Shown one piece after another: positions 4,422 through 5,757 of a stretch of 5,757 nt of DNA. The position numbers and the translations under genes are program-made. The notes below the pieces were generated by a model. That model was not told the origin of the DNA, searched no databases, and was given only the letters and a program-made list of their open reading frames with translations. The number at the start of each line of letters is the position of its first letter. Position 1 is the first letter of the stretch. The stretch is from Candidatus Zixiibacteriota bacterium (GTDB lineage Bacteria > SM23-81), in NCBI GenBank assembly GCA_030628225.1, contig DAOVRJ010000165.1, positions 1-5,757 of the forward strand, given 5' to 3'.

Positions 4422-5757
4422 CTACAGGCGAAAGAAGCTGCGGATGTTCCCCAGGATGCTGCTGCGCGACTGGACCGTCATTTTCTTCGTGGGACGCTCT
4501 TTTTCCAACTCGGCCATCTTGGCGGCGTTCTCCCTAAGGCGCCGCTCTAGGATTTCGCTGAGGGATTGGGCAATGGACGGATTGGCCGTGATCACCCCGG
4601 CGAAATTGGCCTTGTCGACGACGATCACTTCGGTGTCCTCCAGGGCCGTCACGGTGGCCGATCTCCTCTTTCCGGTGAGCAACGACATCTCCCCGACGAA
4701 GTCGCCCATCTCCAGCTGAGCCAGCACTGCCTTGGCCCCTGTTTCGTCGACGGCGCTGACCTCCACTCGCCCGGAGGTGAGAATAAAAAAGGAATCCCCC
4801 TCATCTCCCTGACGGACGATCTCCTCCCCCGCCGCATAGCGATAGGCCCGGGCACCCCTGGCCAACCGTTTCATTTCTTCCGCAGACAGAGGAGAAAGAA
4901 TCTCCACTTGCTCAAGAACTTCCATGATGCCGGAGACTTTCTCGACCCTTTCTTTTTCCTGTAGTTCCGCTGAGATGGTGTAAAGGTTTACATCCCGTAT
5001 GGGGAAAGGAATCCTGATGCCTTCCCGGCGGAACAGGTACCAGATGCCGGTCATGATCTGATCGGCAATGTCCGGATGCCGGGGGAAATCATCGATCCAG
5101 TATTTCATCTTGTAATTTATGGCAAAATCGCCGTACTCTGTCACCCAGACGCGTGGCCTGGGCTCGGTCAGCACCCCCGAGGTCTGAAGGGCCGCCTGAG
5201 CTATGACCTCTTTGACCTTGTTGGGCGCTAGCTCATACCGGGTGCCCACATTCACATACTGGGCATGACGAGGATTGGGAGCGGAGTAGTTAACGATCTC
5301 CTCTTTGGAGACGTTTCCGTTAGGAATGATAACGAAGTCGCCATCCAGGGTCCTGATGCGGGTGGATCGCCAGCTGGTCTGGACCACAGCTCCCACCTGA
5401 TCGCTGACCTTCACCCAATCGCCCACCTTAAAAGGTTTGCCCACGTGCAGGGCCACGCCGGCGACGATGTTGCCCAACACATCCTGCAGAGCTAAACCGA
5501 TAACCGCAGAAAGCACTGCCGAGCTGACCAGCAGGGTGGACAACCTGGCCTGGAAAACCTTGGAGATAATCACGATCATGACCAGAATTAGCAGGGTGAT
5601 CTTGATCAGTTCATGAAGAAGAACCGGGATCTGGATCTTCCGTTTGTCCTTGAGGAATTTCTCGACAATCAGGCGATCGAGCAGGTTAAACAGGATAAGA
5701 ATGCCTAAAAATAGAGCCGCGGCCCGGAGCAACTTCATGCTGAACAGATCCAGGGGC
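4422..5757 (-). CDS. MscS-family mechanosensitive channel with C-terminal cyclic-nucleotide-binding domain (5' end probably outside window)
   Basis: An inner-membrane channel that should open under membrane tension, with gating or assembly possibly modulated by a bound nucleotide. Counted from the first in-frame ATG (5738; 438 residues), hydrophobic helices lie at about 5-25 and 40-62. The pore helix at about 66-98 ends in the MscS signature GLALQDVLGNIVAG. The beta domain begins KPFKVGDWVKV (101-111) and contains TLDGDFVIIPNG (130-141); the alpha/beta part runs to about 255. A cyclic-nucleotide-binding fold follows, about 275-395, with its phosphate-binding cassette at 349-362 (GEMSLLTG, then RRSATV), including E350 and R359. 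The chain ends in a basic-amphipathic IRSFFRL. The frame stays open from 5738 to the window edge with no clear ribosome site, so the true start and perhaps more membrane helices may lie further right. The ligand (cAMP, cGMP or other) cannot be read, and no cyclase is in the window. Not an ion-selective bCNG by sequence alone. Confidence 0.92.
   Translation of the reverse strand, partial: PLDLFSMKLLRAAALFLGILILFNLLDRLIVEKFLKDKRKIQIPVLLHELIKITLLILVMIVIISKVFQARLSTLLVSSAVLSAVIGLALQDVLGNIVAGVALHVGKPFKVGDWVKVSDQVGAVVQTSWRSTRIRTLDGDFVIIPNGNVSKEEIVNYSAPNPRHAQYVNVGTRYELAPNKVKEVIAQAALQTSGVLTEPRPRVWVTEYGDFAINYKMKYWIDDFPRHPDIADQIMTGIWYLFRREGIRIPFPIRDVNLYTISAELQEKERVEKVSGIMEVLEQVEILSPLSAEEMKRLARGARAYRYAAGEEIVRQGDEGDSFFILTSGRVEVSAVDETGAKAVLAQLEMGDFVGEMSLLTGKRRSATVTALEDTEVIVVDKANFAGVITANPSIAQSLSEILERRLRENAAKMAELEKERPTKKMTVQSRSSILGNIRSFFRL

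Overview
The window holds three protein genes of ordinary bacterial type, moderately GC-rich in their coding parts, separated by AT-rich spacers full of short repeats. From left to right they are a rhomboid-family intramembrane serine protease (+ strand), a DinG-family DNA helicase carrying an N-terminal DnaQ-like exonuclease domain (- strand), and a MscS-type mechanosensitive channel fused to a C-terminal cyclic-nucleotide-binding domain (- strand, probably cut by the right edge of the window). There are no tRNA or rRNA genes, CRISPR array, transposase or phage genes. The lineage cannot be fixed from these genes. The mixture of families and the AT-rich heptamer spacers would fit an uncultured bacterial group, but that is only an impression.

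Layout: positions 1-436 are non-coding. They contain two AT-rich tracts with a 7-bp period in opposite orientations (about 4-31 and 85-119), then a GC-rich block able to fold (about 123-204) with a 7-bp hairpin and a 9-bp direct repeat, then a sigma70-like promoter (353-381) and a Shine-Dalgarno site for the rhomboid gene. The rhomboid gene (437-1237) converges on the exonuclease-helicase gene (1249-4167, - strand) with only 11 bp between the stop codons. The rhomboid terminator hairpin lies inside the last codons of the helicase gene. The spacer 4168-4421 holds three different heptamer tracts, a long-range inverted repeat and a strand-specific terminator for the channel gene, which occupies 4422 to the right edge.

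The three genes do not form an evident pathway. The rhomboid and channel are inner-membrane proteins (protein quality control or signalling; osmotic release). The helicase is a cytosolic repair enzyme. The helicase and channel share a strand, but a good terminator and a repeat-filled spacer separate them, so they are probably transcribed independently.

The points most worth a second look are the repeated 7-bp periodicity of both spacers, with unrelated heptamer sequences, and the helicase, which keeps both a complete exonuclease site and the four cysteines of an iron-sulfur cluster. I found no convincing evidence of a new multi-gene system.
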